Assembly (NCBI GenBank): GCA_019634365.1
Contig: JAHQVM010000009.1
Location: 1 to 64,000 of the forward strand
DNA length: 64,000 nt
Reading direction: 5' to 3'
DNA from: Flavobacteriaceae bacterium
Lineage (GTDB): Bacteria; Bacteroidota; Bacteroidia; Flavobacteriales; Flavobacteriaceae
How positions within the stretch are numbered: position 1 is the stretch's first letter; every line of letters starts with the position of its first letter. A program made the translations under genes and the position numbers. A model generated the notes under the pieces. That model did not search any database, was not told the DNA's origin, and worked only from the letters and a program-made list of their open reading frames with translations. Positions 1 through 9,715 of the stretch are shown here, in pieces.

Positions 1-441
1 CCTGAATTGATTGCAACAGATAGCCCAAGTAGCAATTATGTCGTACACACCGACTATTTTAATACAGTGCAAAATTCGAATTTTCCAATTACTGTATCCA
101 GTTTACAGAAGCAACTCTCCAATTATGATGTTGCCGGAGAAAAGGGGTTCGATGGAAGAAAGGAAGATTTTATGCTTTTAGTAAAAGGTGATATTGGTAC
201 CATCCGTGCCTTTTTCGATACAAAAGGTGCCATAACTGCGACATCAGAAACCTATAAAAACGTTGTCCTGCCCAAAGAAATTCAACAAAAGCTAAGGGAG
301 GATTATACCAAATTCAAGCAAATAAGAAATAAGTTGAAGGTAACGTACGAACCTGGACATCCTCTGGAATTCTGTTATACGGTAGTCGTAAAAGCCAATG
401 GCAAGAAAAGTGTGCGCACGTTCGGATCGGCGGCGGAATAA
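1..441 (+). CDS. Hypothetical protein, probably the 3' part of a CDS entering from upstream
   Basis: Frame is open to base 1 (P-E-L-I-A-T-D...); stop at 439-441 followed by a strong terminator. Confidence 0.6.
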   Translation, partial: PELIATDSPSSNYVVHTDYFNTVQNSNFPITVSSLQKQLSNYDVAGEKGFDGRKEDFMLLVKGDIGTIRAFFDTKGAITATSETYKNVVLPKEIQQKLREDYTKFKQIRNKLKVTYEPGHPLEFCYTVVVKANGKKSVRTFGSAAE

Positions 442-463
442 ATAAGAATGGCTGAGATTCTAG

Positions 464-517
464 AGCCCTTTCCATTTAGTTGCACCGTTGTGCGACTAAA
501 AGGGGAGGGCTTTTTTT
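464..517 (+). terminator. Rho-independent terminator
   Basis: AGCCCTTTCCATTTAGTTGCAC-CGTT-GTGCGACTAAAAGGGGAGGGCT followed by T7. Confidence 0.85.
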
Positions 518-585
518 AAGGATGTTTCGCTAAAAATTTAAATCCATATCTTGGGTTGTAAAATCAACCCATTAAATTTTATCAT

Positions 586-1368
586 ATGGCAAATTACAAA
601 GGAAATAGATACCCCGTTTGGGCAATTGAAGTAGACGGCACCGTAGTCGCTTACGATGCAATGGCAACACGCCATGTAAAGTCCAAAGCCACATTTGCAA
701 GGCAAATTGCAATAAGTGATGATGGTACAGTTTGGATAGTAAGCTATGAAACAGATGCAAGCGGAGGGGGGTTAAAGATCTATTTTTCTGACGGAAATAG
801 CGATTGGCAAGAAGCCGATGGTAAGGGTCCAGGGGCATTCAAGATTGCTGGAACCAGCGATGGGAATTGTGTGATCATTACCAATGATTATGAGTTGTAT
901 GCTTTAAACCAGAAGAAAGAATATACCAAACTGGATACAGGAGTTTATGAAATCGACTGTGGTGGAGGATATTTTTGGGCGCTTAAACCATTAAAAGAAG
1001 GGAGTATCCCGGTATTGCATTACAGTTCTGCTAAAGGGCCTTTACAATGGAAGGTCTTTGATGGAAATGTATCCCCTACAAGTCTGTCGGTCTCACTCGG
1101 CGGAGATTGTTGGGCCTTGTTGGACGAAGTGCCCTATTATTTTAAAAAAGATGGAAAGACAAAAAATGCCGTCATACCGGGAGCAACCATAGACGCCATA
1201 CAAATATCGTATAAGAACTATACCAACGGTATCCTATCGGCTACAGACGTTACCGATAAAGGAAATCTTTTTCTACAATATAATTCATCCCCCACGATAG
1301 AACCAGTGTACTTGCCGGTAAAAGGGATGCGGGCAGATAGTATGGTCACGACTTATTATGTTCCTTAA
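586..1368 (+). CDS. Hypothetical protein, possibly tectonin/beta-propeller-like
   Basis: 260 aa ORF; repeated DG-TVWIVS / GGDCWALL / GGGYFWAL type strands. Confidence 0.6.
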   Translation: MANYKGNRYPVWAIEVDGTVVAYDAMATRHVKSKATFARQIAISDDGTVWIVSYETDASGGGLKIYFSDGNSDWQEADGKGPGAFKIAGTSDGNCVIITNDYELYALNQKKEYTKLDTGVYEIDCGGGYFWALKPLKEGSIPVLHYSSAKGPLQWKVFDGNVSPTSLSVSLGGDCWALLDEVPYYFKKDGKTKNAVIPGATIDAIQISYKNYTNGILSATDVTDKGNLFLQYNSSPTIEPVYLPVKGMRADSMVTTYYVP

Positions 1369-1489
1369 CATATATAGTGTTATTTGCCTAACTTGAGAAG
1401 AAAATAATCTATTTACGACCACTTAATGCTTGGTTTGCGAGGTAATCCTAGGAATCATTATCTTTAGTTGCGTTTGTAACTCCCTTAAT

Positions 1490-3304
1490 ATGGATCACAT
1501 ACTTGAGGCGCTTAAAAAAGTATCCTTCTTCACCAATTTAAGTGATGACCAATTGATGTCCCTGTGCGAAGGGCTCGATTTGCTCAGTTTTCATTTGGGA
1601 GAAGTAGTCTTCGAAAAAGGGAGTAAGGGGGATGCGCTCTATATTATTGTTCAAGGAAGTGTCGAGGTGCATCAAGGGAAGCACGTTTTTGCGACCTTAT
1701 CGCAAGGGGATTATTTTGGGGAGTATTCCATGTTCGATCAGCAAGAACGATCAGCTTCAGTAAGAACTCTAGAGCCAACGCAATTAATTGGTATTTCTGC
1801 GGTTCGTTTTTTGGAATGGATGCGTGAGGATGCCAATTATGTGGAGTCCATCATGAAGGACCTTATTCATAGGCATCGTATGTTGGATGCTGTGCAGGAA
1901 GAACTCTCAGTTTCCAAAACACATCTGCAGCAAACCAAGGACGAATTGGATGTGCTCATCAAGGGGGCACGGGACCCCATTTTTATGATCAATGAAAAGG
2001 GGCGAATCATACATGCTAATCCAGCAGGCTCAGAAATTTTGGAAAATGACGATATTGTGGGAAGGAACTTTCTTCTTTTTCTGTCGGATGCCAGTAGGGA
2101 ATTGGTTGAAGAAAAGTTATCCGAAATACCTTTGGCTCAAGGGGTTCTTGGGCAGTGGATCGAATTGATAGGGTCCGAAGGTAAGAATACCCGCCATGAG
2201 GTTACCCTGAGTCGAATAGATCACAATCAATCCACACTTTTTGTACTGATATTAAGGAATATTGAAGATCGTTTGCTGGCAGAAAAAACGATCGATCAAT
2301 TAACCTCAGAAGCACAGTACCTCAAATCGGAAATAGATCAATTAACTACGCAGAATGGTATCATTGCAACCGCTCCGGTAATGAAAGGGCTGCTTCGGCA
2401 AATTGAGCATGTAGCGCCTACATCGGCCACGGTACTCATTACCGGGGAAACAGGAACTGGAAAAGAACTGGTGGCGCGGGCCATTCATAATGCCAGCGAT
2501 CGGAAGGATCGATCCCTAATCCGAATCAATTGTGGGGCTATCCCCGAAAACCTGATCGAAAGTGAATTATTCGGTCATGTGAAAGGTGCATTTACGGGTG
2601 CGGCCCAGGATCGGAAAGGAAGGTTTCAATTAGCGCATAACGGCACATTGTTTCTGGATGAGATTGGGGAGCTGCCCATTTCCCTTCAGCCCAAACTACT
2701 CCGAGTGATTCAAGAAGGAGAATTTGAACCAGTGGGGAGTAATGAAACCCAAAAAGTAGACGTTAGAATTTTGGCAGCGACACACCGCGATCTTCTTGAG
2801 CAATCCAAAAAAGGACAATTTAGGGAAGACTTGTATTATAGGCTTCATGTTTTTCCCGTTCATGTTCCTCCTTTGCGGGAACGCGGTGAGGATGTGATTC
2901 ATATAGCAGAGTTTATGCTGAAGAACATGGCCGCCAAATTCAATAAACCTGTTATCAAATTAACTTCCCCTATTAAAGCACGCCTTATTCAGTGGGAGTG
3001 GAAAGGAAATGTGAGGGAGTTACAGAATGTTTTGGAACGTGCGGTGATATTGTCCGATCGAGGCAAGGTAGATTGGAGCCTACTTCTTACCGAAAACTCC
3101 GTATCGAAGAAAAATAATTTCGAAGGGAAAAAAGTGATTACCCATAAGGAGCTTCAAGCCTTGGAAAGGGAAAACATCATAAGGGCCTTAAAACAGTGCC
3201 ATTGGAAAGTCTCGGGCACCAATGGTGCTGCTGAGCTATTGGGTATGATCCCTACGACCCTGCAGTCTCGAATAAAAGCCCTTGCTATCCAAAGACCCAT
3301 TTAA
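1490..3304 (+). CDS. Sigma54-dependent transcriptional activator: N-terminal cyclic nucleotide-binding domain, PAS, AAA+, Fis-type HTH
   Basis: cNMP-like 'YFGEYSMFDQQERSASV'; PAS-like 'PIFMINEKGRIIHANPAG'; Walker A GETGTGKE; GAFTGA motif; C-terminal HTH. ATG at 1490 preferred over the ORF start at 1430. Confidence 0.92.
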   Translation: MDHILEALKKVSFFTNLSDDQLMSLCEGLDLLSFHLGEVVFEKGSKGDALYIIVQGSVEVHQGKHVFATLSQGDYFGEYSMFDQQERSASVRTLEPTQLIGISAVRFLEWMREDANYVESIMKDLIHRHRMLDAVQEELSVSKTHLQQTKDELDVLIKGARDPIFMINEKGRIIHANPAGSEILENDDIVGRNFLLFLSDASRELVEEKLSEIPLAQGVLGQWIELIGSEGKNTRHEVTLSRIDHNQSTLFVLILRNIEDRLLAEKTIDQLTSEAQYLKSEIDQLTTQNGIIATAPVMKGLLRQIEHVAPTSATVLITGETGTGKELVARAIHNASDRKDRSLIRINCGAIPENLIESELFGHVKGAFTGAAQDRKGRFQLAHNGTLFLDEIGELPISLQPKLLRVIQEGEFEPVGSNETQKVDVRILAATHRDLLEQSKKGQFREDLYYRLHVFPVHVPPLRERGEDVIHIAEFMLKNMAAKFNKPVIKLTSPIKARLIQWEWKGNVRELQNVLERAVILSDRGKVDWSLLLTENSVSKKNNFEGKKVITHKELQALERENIIRALKQCHWKVSGTNGAAELLGMIPTTLQSRIKALAIQRPI

Positions 3305-3362
3305 TTACGATATTTCGTTAAAAAAATTACGAAATATAATTAATATGTGAAATATCGTAATT
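3303..3362. promoter_or_regulatory. Compound inverted repeat, candidate enhancer (UAS) for the adjacent sigma54 activator
   Basis: Perfect 14-bp IR AATTACGATATTTC (3303-3316) / GAAATATCGTAATT (3349-3362), plus internal IR ATATTTCGT (3310-3318) / ACGAAATAT (3329-3337). Confidence 0.75.
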
Positions 3363-3417
3363 ATTATTTTGAATCTAAAATCATTTAAATAACTGAAAAA
3401 CAAATAGTTAAAATGTT

Positions 3418-3432
3418 TGGCATGTAAAATGC
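3418..3432 (+). promoter_or_regulatory. Sigma54 -24/-12 promoter
   Basis: TGGCATG-taaa-ATGC with exact GG-N10-GC spacing, against consensus TGGCACG-N4-TTGC. Confidence 0.78.
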
Positions 3433-3476
3433 GTTATGAAAGATGTCAAAAAATTTAACTATTAAAAATTATTGAA

Positions 3477-4028
3477 ATGATTGCAACAGACAAAATGAGA
3501 AACGGAGTAAATGTAGAACAATTAGGAGCTACAGTAGAGGCGGTTCAGAATGACAATTCTTTGGCCAAGTTTGAATTCCGTGCGAAAAACAATTGGATAA
3601 CCGGAGGCCATTGCGTATCCAGTATTAAAGGTTTCTACGGAGTAGGGCAGGAAGATGCGACCCGTAAAGAGACGTTCACAATGGAAGCGGATCACCCAGA
3701 AGTACTTTTGGGGGAAGACCTTGCTGCGAACCCAGCAGAGTATGTACTGCATGCCCTAGGATCTTGTTTAACGGCTGCGATGACCTATCATGCCGCTGCT
3801 CAAGGAATCGATATTGAGAGTATGGAGTCTTCTTTAAAAGGAGGTGTGGATCTTCAAGGTTTTTTAGGGCTTAATCCTGAAATCCGAAAAGGATTCAATG
3901 GCATTGAAGTGAAATTCAAGGTTAAATCAGATGCCTCAGAAGATCAATTAAGAGCACTGTCTCAATTCTCTCCAGTATTCGATATGCTTACCAATCCTAC
4001 CCCGGTAAATATCGTTTTCGAAAAGTAA
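3477..4028 (+). CDS. OsmC family protein
   Basis: HPEVLLGED..NPAEYVLHALGSCLTAAMTYHAA typical of OsmC-like proteins. Confidence 0.9.
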   Translation: MIATDKMRNGVNVEQLGATVEAVQNDNSLAKFEFRAKNNWITGGHCVSSIKGFYGVGQEDATRKETFTMEADHPEVLLGEDLAANPAEYVLHALGSCLTAAMTYHAAAQGIDIESMESSLKGGVDLQGFLGLNPEIRKGFNGIEVKFKVKSDASEDQLRALSQFSPVFDMLTNPTPVNIVFEK

Positions 4029-4035
4029 TTCTAAT

Positions 4036-4067
4036 TGGGCTATTTCATTGAGATAGCCCAACTTTTT
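4036..4067 (+). terminator. Intercistronic hairpin with short T-tract (attenuator/weak terminator) between OsmC and PFOR
   Basis: TTGGGCTAT (4036-4044) / ATAGCCCAA (4054-4062) followed by CTTTTT. Confidence 0.6.
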
Positions 4068-4076
4068 CCATTTGCC

Positions 4077-7000
4077 ATGATACTCACCGATGCCAACCAA
4101 GCCGTTGCCCAAGTTGCTTATCGCATGAGCGATGCAATACCAACCTATCCCATTACCCCGGCTACACCCATGATCGATTGGATTGCTCAATGGTGTGCTG
4201 AGGGAAAGTTGAATTTGGAAGGGATGGTTCCAACGCAATCGAATTGGCAAAGTGAAATGGGGGTGGCCGGTGCTTTACACGGATCCCTTGAAACTGGTGG
4301 GTTGGGAACCACATTTACGGCATCTCAAGGATTACTTCTTATGTTGCCAGCCATGTATCGCATGGCGGGATCTTTGCTGCCCCATGTAATTCATGTGGCA
4401 ACACGGTCGGTAGCCAAGCATTCCTTGAGTATTTTTTCGGATCACACCGATATCATGTCGGTTCAGGATTCTGGGTATGCTTTTTTAGGAAGTACCAATG
4501 TACAGGAAGCCCAGGATATGGCTTGCATTGCCCATATGGCAACTTTGAAAGGGAAGGTGCCCTTTCTTCATTTTTTCGACGGTTTTAAAACATCTCATGC
4601 CATTGAAAACATTAGCGAATTAACCGACGAGCAGTTACGGGAATTGTGGCCCTATAATGAGGTCGCAGCGCACAGGGCCCAGGCACTTAATCCCGAAAAC
4701 CCCAAGCACACTGGTACAGCACAAATGGGGGAGGAGTTCTTCGAAACCCGAAAATCACATGCCTGCCAATACAAAAACCTACCCAGCATAGTAGATCAAT
4801 GTATGGACCAATTTATGAAAGTAACGGGAAGGTCTTATCGCCTTTTCGACTATTACGGACAGCCCGATGCATCCCATGTTTTTCTGGTCATGGCCTCTGC
4901 TGCTGGACCAGTGCAGGAGGCTGTGGAAAGACTCAACCAATTAGGTCATAAAACTGGGGTGATGGTCATACGTTTGTTCAAACCTTTCAGTATGGAGCAT
5001 TTCATAGGAGCCCTACCCGTTACTTGTTCCCATCTCATCTCATTAGAGGCAGGTTCGGACAACGCCATGAACACTGGCCCCATCTATAAAGAAGTAAGTG
5101 CAGCATATTTTCAGGCAAGCAATACCCATAGGGAGTTGGAACTTCCCAAAATGAAATCCGTTCACTACGGACTATCTGGAAATCCACTATGTTCTGATAT
5201 GGTTTATGGGTTCTTTCAAAAAATAAACGAACAGGAGTTCGGACTACCAGCATATCTGGACATGCCCAGAGAAATCCATGAGGGAAATTCAGCAATGGAT
5301 AACGTCATTTTTATTCATAATAAATGTCGTGATTTTGATGTTCGGGGTAGCATGCGTACACTTTTGAATGGCGGTAGTAAGTACGTTCAGGGCAATGCGC
5401 ATGTTACCTATTTGAAGAATGTACCTTTTGGGAAAGTGCAGTTGCGCTGGTCTGAAAAACCTATTTTAGAGAACCATTTATTGCAACAATCCTCAATTAT
5501 TATTGCAGATGGCGAGAGTATGCCTCATTTAATTGGGGAATTGGATTCCCTTTCTGATGGAGGCAAAATTTATGTGACCTTGGCCTCTCATCAAATCGAC
5601 GACTACTCAGTAGAACTGAAACATCTAAAGACCCAATTGTATAAAAGGAATTGCGAGTTGGTGATACTACCTGCTACAGGCAGTACCATTCAAGAGGATT
5701 TGGATTTTGCATTTTCAGCATGTATTCGAAGCGATTCGAATGACCCTAAAATATCCTTACTGGAAGACCATAATTCTTCAGAACAAAAGGATGCTTTCGA
5801 AGAGAAACAGGGTTTCTATATTCCAGACTGGCAAGCTGAAACATGTGTCCAATGTGGTTTGTGCAATTTGGTATGCCCCTCGGGAGCAATTGAAGTCAAG
5901 GCGTTTGATCCGTCTTTTGCGGCTATCGCACCCAATGGTTTTCCAATGATGGAGGCTCATCCAACTTTAGGGTTTAAGCAAGAACAAATGTTCAGTATTC
6001 AGGTTAATGCCAATGAATGCGATCGTTGTATGAATTGTGTGACCTCTTGTCCCACTGAGTCGTTGGGCATGGGCAATGATGATCGCATGAAACATTGGAA
6101 TTTCTTTTCCAAAATCCCAGCTTCCAACCAACCCGAGCTGGATCAAGCAACAGTATCCCAAGTGCAGTTGATGCCCTCCTATTATCGCAATCCAATCTCC
6201 GATAGAGGCTCGGCACCTTCGGTGTATTTAAAATTGCTATCCAAGTTATTCGGCGATTCTTTGTTGGTTGCCAATGCAACTGGTTCGTCCTCAATAATAG
6301 CAGGAACCGAAGGGTATTCTCCTTGGCAGAAGGATGATCTGGGCAGGGGTCCTGTATGGTCCAATTCACTATTTGAGAACAATGCAGAATATGGATTGGG
6401 TATCCGCCTACAAATGGATCAGGAAAAAGAACGTGCGAAAAAGCAATTAAAGCACTCTTATCCCGAATGGTCCAGGATGTGGGAACAAGAAAAGATGGAT
6501 CGCCAATCAAAGAAGGCACAAAGAGCCCTAATTTCTGAATGGAATGCTCAGCTTTCTTATACTTCAAAGGACAATGCTTCATTATCATTAAAGTTGGATG
6601 CTTTGGTCAACAAGGATGTGTGGATTGTTGGGGGTGATGGATGGGCCTACGATATTGGCTTTGGGGGCTTGGACCACGTGCTTTCATCCCAGGCCAACGT
6701 CAATATTTTGGTATTGGATAATGAACTCTACGAAAATACGGGAGGACAGTTTTCCAAGGCGTCCCCAAAAGCTAGTTCAGGTTTGAGACCCAAAAAAGAT
6801 CTGGGGAAAATGGCAATGACGTATGATCATGTGTATGTCGCTTCGGTGTCCTATGGTGCTGATCCCGATCAATTATTGGTGGCTATGCAGGAAGCAGCTT
6901 CTTACAACGGGCCATCCATCATATTGGGATATTGTCATAGTGAAGCGCATGGCATACATATGAAGGAACCTCATACATATCATAAAGCATTGGTGGACTC

Positions 7001-7253
7001 AGGAGCATGGTTGCTCTATAGGAGAGACCCCCGAAAGTCCGTCCCATTGCAGTTAGATTCTGAGGATCCTACAATAAATGTTGAGGACTATTTGATCATG
7101 GAAGGAAGGTTTCGTGATATATGCGATCCAATATCAGAGAAATTTAACCCAAGATTGATTGAAGAGCTACAACAAAGAATACAGCGAAGGTATGCAAGTT
7201 TCAGAAAAGAATCTTTAGGCCATGTTTTGAAAAAAGAGTGGGAGTTGGCCTGA
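4077..7253 (+). CDS. nifJ: Pyruvate:ferredoxin (flavodoxin) oxidoreductase
   Basis: YPITPATPM start region; two ferredoxin motifs CVQCGLCNLVCP and CDRCMNCVTSCP; GGDGWAYDIGFGGLDHV TPP motif. ATG 4077 follows the hairpin, so the 4035 start is not used. Confidence 0.92.
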   Translation: MILTDANQAVAQVAYRMSDAIPTYPITPATPMIDWIAQWCAEGKLNLEGMVPTQSNWQSEMGVAGALHGSLETGGLGTTFTASQGLLLMLPAMYRMAGSLLPHVIHVATRSVAKHSLSIFSDHTDIMSVQDSGYAFLGSTNVQEAQDMACIAHMATLKGKVPFLHFFDGFKTSHAIENISELTDEQLRELWPYNEVAAHRAQALNPENPKHTGTAQMGEEFFETRKSHACQYKNLPSIVDQCMDQFMKVTGRSYRLFDYYGQPDASHVFLVMASAAGPVQEAVERLNQLGHKTGVMVIRLFKPFSMEHFIGALPVTCSHLISLEAGSDNAMNTGPIYKEVSAAYFQASNTHRELELPKMKSVHYGLSGNPLCSDMVYGFFQKINEQEFGLPAYLDMPREIHEGNSAMDNVIFIHNKCRDFDVRGSMRTLLNGGSKYVQGNAHVTYLKNVPFGKVQLRWSEKPILENHLLQQSSIIIADGESMPHLIGELDSLSDGGKIYVTLASHQIDDYSVELKHLKTQLYKRNCELVILPATGSTIQEDLDFAFSACIRSDSNDPKISLLEDHNSSEQKDAFEEKQGFYIPDWQAETCVQCGLCNLVCPSGAIEVKAFDPSFAAIAPNGFPMMEAHPTLGFKQEQMFSIQVNANECDRCMNCVTSCPTESLGMGNDDRMKHWNFFSKIPASNQPELDQATVSQVQLMPSYYRNPISDRGSAPSVYLKLLSKLFGDSLLVANATGSSSIIAGTEGYSPWQKDDLGRGPVWSNSLFENNAEYGLGIRLQMDQEKERAKKQLKHSYPEWSRMWEQEKMDRQSKKAQRALISEWNAQLSYTSKDNASLSLKLDALVNKDVWIVGGDGWAYDIGFGGLDHVLSSQANVNILVLDNELYENTGGQFSKASPKASSGLRPKKDLGKMAMTYDHVYVASVSYGADPDQLLVAMQEAASYNGPSIILGYCHSEAHGIHMKEPHTYHKALVDSGAWLLYRRDPRKSVPLQLDSEDPTINVEDYLIMEGRFRDICDPISEKFNPRLIEELQQRIQRRYASFRKESLGHVLKKEWELA

Positions 7254-7255
7254 AC

Positions 7256-9289
7256 CTATTCTATTCCATGGGCTTTCAGTAATTCTGGATATCTCGGATC
7301 TTCATGAATACATTCGAAGAAGCTTTTGTGTTCTCTTCTCAACAAACTGGACTGTTTGGTGCGCAGCGTATCCAGGTAATAGAAAATGCTATCGACCTCT
7401 TTGATTCCTGCGAACGACATAGCCTGCAGATAATTCTTGGCGCCTGTGTCTGCTTTCTTAAGATTCTTAATTCTGTTAATGATGCGATATGTGTTGATCG
7501 TATCCCCAATTTTCCCATAACTGTAGGCCAAGAACCTATTGAAGGCATATTCTTCACTGGACAGTTTCTCCAAATGAGGAATCACACGCTCATAATCTTC
7601 CATGGCAGTGTAAAGGCGAAAAAAGGATCTATTGATGACAAATTCATTGTTTTCAACATTGCTTTTTTCAACCTGTTTCATGAGCCGTTCGGCCTCTTCA
7701 AATTTATAATTTTCTACCAAGGCGTTGAAGTAGGAATTCGCTGTTACAAAGGACAGAGGATCGAGCCGATAGGCAATTTCGGCTTGAACAAGCTGCTCTT
7801 CATATTGTCGGTTGTAGTAAAAGAAAGTAGAATATTGCCTTCTTGTTGTTACATCATTGGGTGAAATGGTGATGGCTCTTTCGAAAGCCGCTTTTGCCTG
7901 ATCGTATTTTCCTTCGATATTGTTTATTAAGCCAAGCACCGAGTAAATCCGAACCACTTTATCATTAATTTTTTCTGCACGTTCTAAATATGTTTTTGCC
8001 GTATTAGCAGCTTCTTCTGGATCTCTGTTGGCATAATAGGTTTCAAGATAAATTGAGTTGGCGATTTCTGCCATGGCTTCTGCATAATTAGGATCCAGCT
8101 CCAAAGCCTGCTCATAGAGTTGTATGCTCTTGGCAATACTTTCCCTATTTCGTTTGTCTGCTTCCTTACGACCCATCAAGAATAGCTTGTAGGCTTCAAT
8201 ATTCTGTGTCTGGATTTCAGAAATTTTCGATTGTTCGTTCGAAGTGAGATTGATCTCTAATGAATTTACAATTTCCTCCGAAATTTCGGTCTGAATGGTG
8301 AAAATATCGGTTAAGGTTTTATCATAGGTGTCTGCCCATAGTTGTTCTTCATTTTCGGTTTTGATTAAATGCGCAGATACCCGTACTTGGTCCCCCTTCT
8401 TTCTGATACTGCCCTCTAAAATGAGGGAAACATTCAATTCTTTGGCAATTTCCTGTATGGGAACATTACTATCCCTATAGCGATCTACCGATTTCCTTGA
8501 AATAACCCGAAGGGTACTTAATTTGGAAAGTTGCGTCAATAGATCTTCTGTGATGCCATCCCTAAATAAGTCCGAATCAGGATCTGTACTTAAATTTTCA
8601 AAGGGCAAAACAGCAATGGAAAGATCGTCTGGGGGATTTGGCCCCGAAAAAAACTGAAAATACAGGAAGAATAACAATAAAGCCGAAGCAACGCCTATTC
8701 CGAACCAATGTCTTCTACGATATGGTTTTACGGAATTGGTTTGGAGGGGCTCTTTAAGTTTCCCTTTAATGGTTTTCCGGTCCGGAACCTTAAGGCCTTC
8801 ATTGGTAATGGCGAACAAAGGGATAGTACCTTCCACATTCTTAAACTCAAAGGCATCTAGAAATTCTGTCTTTATCTGGGGTTGATTCCTAATCTGATCG
8901 TGCACCTTATCCGAGATAAGAATACTTCCTGCCATTGCGCAAGATTCGATACGCGAAGCAATATTTACAGCATCCCCGATAATGTCTTCTTGGGAATAAA
9001 CGATATCGCCCATATGGATTCCTATGCGCACTGGGAGTTCTGCTTGGATAAATGCAAGCTGCAATTCGAGGGCGCACTCTACAGCTTGTACAGCACTGGT
9101 AAAAATACTAAGGGTTCCATCACCGAAATACTGTACTATCTTTCCTTCAAAAGCGGAGTGAGTGTGATCAAAAATACTTCGGTGCTTATTGCGTATAGAA
9201 ATGGCTTGCTCCTCATCATTACCCATAACGGCCGTATATCCTTCAATATCGGTAAACATAATAGCCGCCAATTGTCGAACCGAAGACAT
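7256..9289 (-). CDS. Adenylate/guanylate cyclase catalytic domain protein with TM segment and TPR repeats
   Basis: MFTDIEGYTAVMGNDEEQA...YFGDGTLSIF...GDAVNIASRIES (class III cyclase); FVLPFENLS-like 'SIAVLPFENLSTDPDSD'; C-terminal TPRs. Confidence 0.9.
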   Translation of the reverse strand: MSSVRQLAAIMFTDIEGYTAVMGNDEEQAISIRNKHRSIFDHTHSAFEGKIVQYFGDGTLSIFTSAVQAVECALELQLAFIQAELPVRIGIHMGDIVYSQEDIIGDAVNIASRIESCAMAGSILISDKVHDQIRNQPQIKTEFLDAFEFKNVEGTIPLFAITNEGLKVPDRKTIKGKLKEPLQTNSVKPYRRRHWFGIGVASALLLFFLYFQFFSGPNPPDDLSIAVLPFENLSTDPDSDLFRDGITEDLLTQLSKLSTLRVISRKSVDRYRDSNVPIQEIAKELNVSLILEGSIRKKGDQVRVSAHLIKTENEEQLWADTYDKTLTDIFTIQTEISEEIVNSLEINLTSNEQSKISEIQTQNIEAYKLFLMGRKEADKRNRESIAKSIQLYEQALELDPNYAEAMAEIANSIYLETYYANRDPEEAANTAKTYLERAEKINDKVVRIYSVLGLINNIEGKYDQAKAAFERAITISPNDVTTRRQYSTFFYYNRQYEEQLVQAEIAYRLDPLSFVTANSYFNALVENYKFEEAERLMKQVEKSNVENNEFVINRSFFRLYTAMEDYERVIPHLEKLSSEEYAFNRFLAYSYGKIGDTINTYRIINRIKNLKKADTGAKNYLQAMSFAGIKEVDSIFYYLDTLRTKQSSLLRREHKSFFECIHEDPRYPELLKAHGIE

Positions 9290-9424
9290 AGGGTAAATGG
9301 GTGTAGTTTGATTTAAAGGTACATTTTAGATATGGATTCAACAAACCATGGCTGCCGCCTAAGACCCTAAAAGTGAATATTTTTGACCTCTTGTGCCATG
9401 CAATGTCCTATTTGCATCTAATTT

Positions 9425-9715
9425 TTACCATTCTATCCCATCTGGACGCCTCAATTTTGTGTAACAATGGAATCCCAATTTCCCACTTAATCCTAAAAAT
9501 CTCCCGTTTATGACAAAATACGCACGCCTGTTACAATGCATGCAATTGATCTGCAGAATTAAATTTTCTTTACACCAAGTTTTATAAAGATCATTGAAAT
9601 ACGGCATAATAACCCATCTCGTGTGTCTGGTTATTGGAAAACAATCTTCGCAAACCCAACTGTTTTTAGATTCGAACTCAATATCAGTACGCCATGTAAT
9701 TGACCCTGCCAACAT
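9425..9715 (-). CDS. Doubtful small ORF with CxxC pairs
   Basis: 96 aa ORF with CEDC and CMHC in an otherwise empty intergenic region; no promoter recognised. Confidence 0.15.
   Translation of the reverse strand: MLAGSITWRTDIEFESKNSWVCEDCFPITRHTRWVIMPYFNDLYKTWCKENLILQINCMHCNRRAYFVINGRFLGLSGKLGFHCYTKLRRPDGIEW

Noticed and set aside
4035-4076. Upstream start for PFOR in the ORF track
   Set aside because: This start lies in the intercistronic hairpin; ATG 4077 begins the conserved N-terminus
6004-6588. 194-aa minus-strand ORF inside PFOR
   Set aside because: Fully inside a confident conserved CDS on the opposite strand; no domain signature
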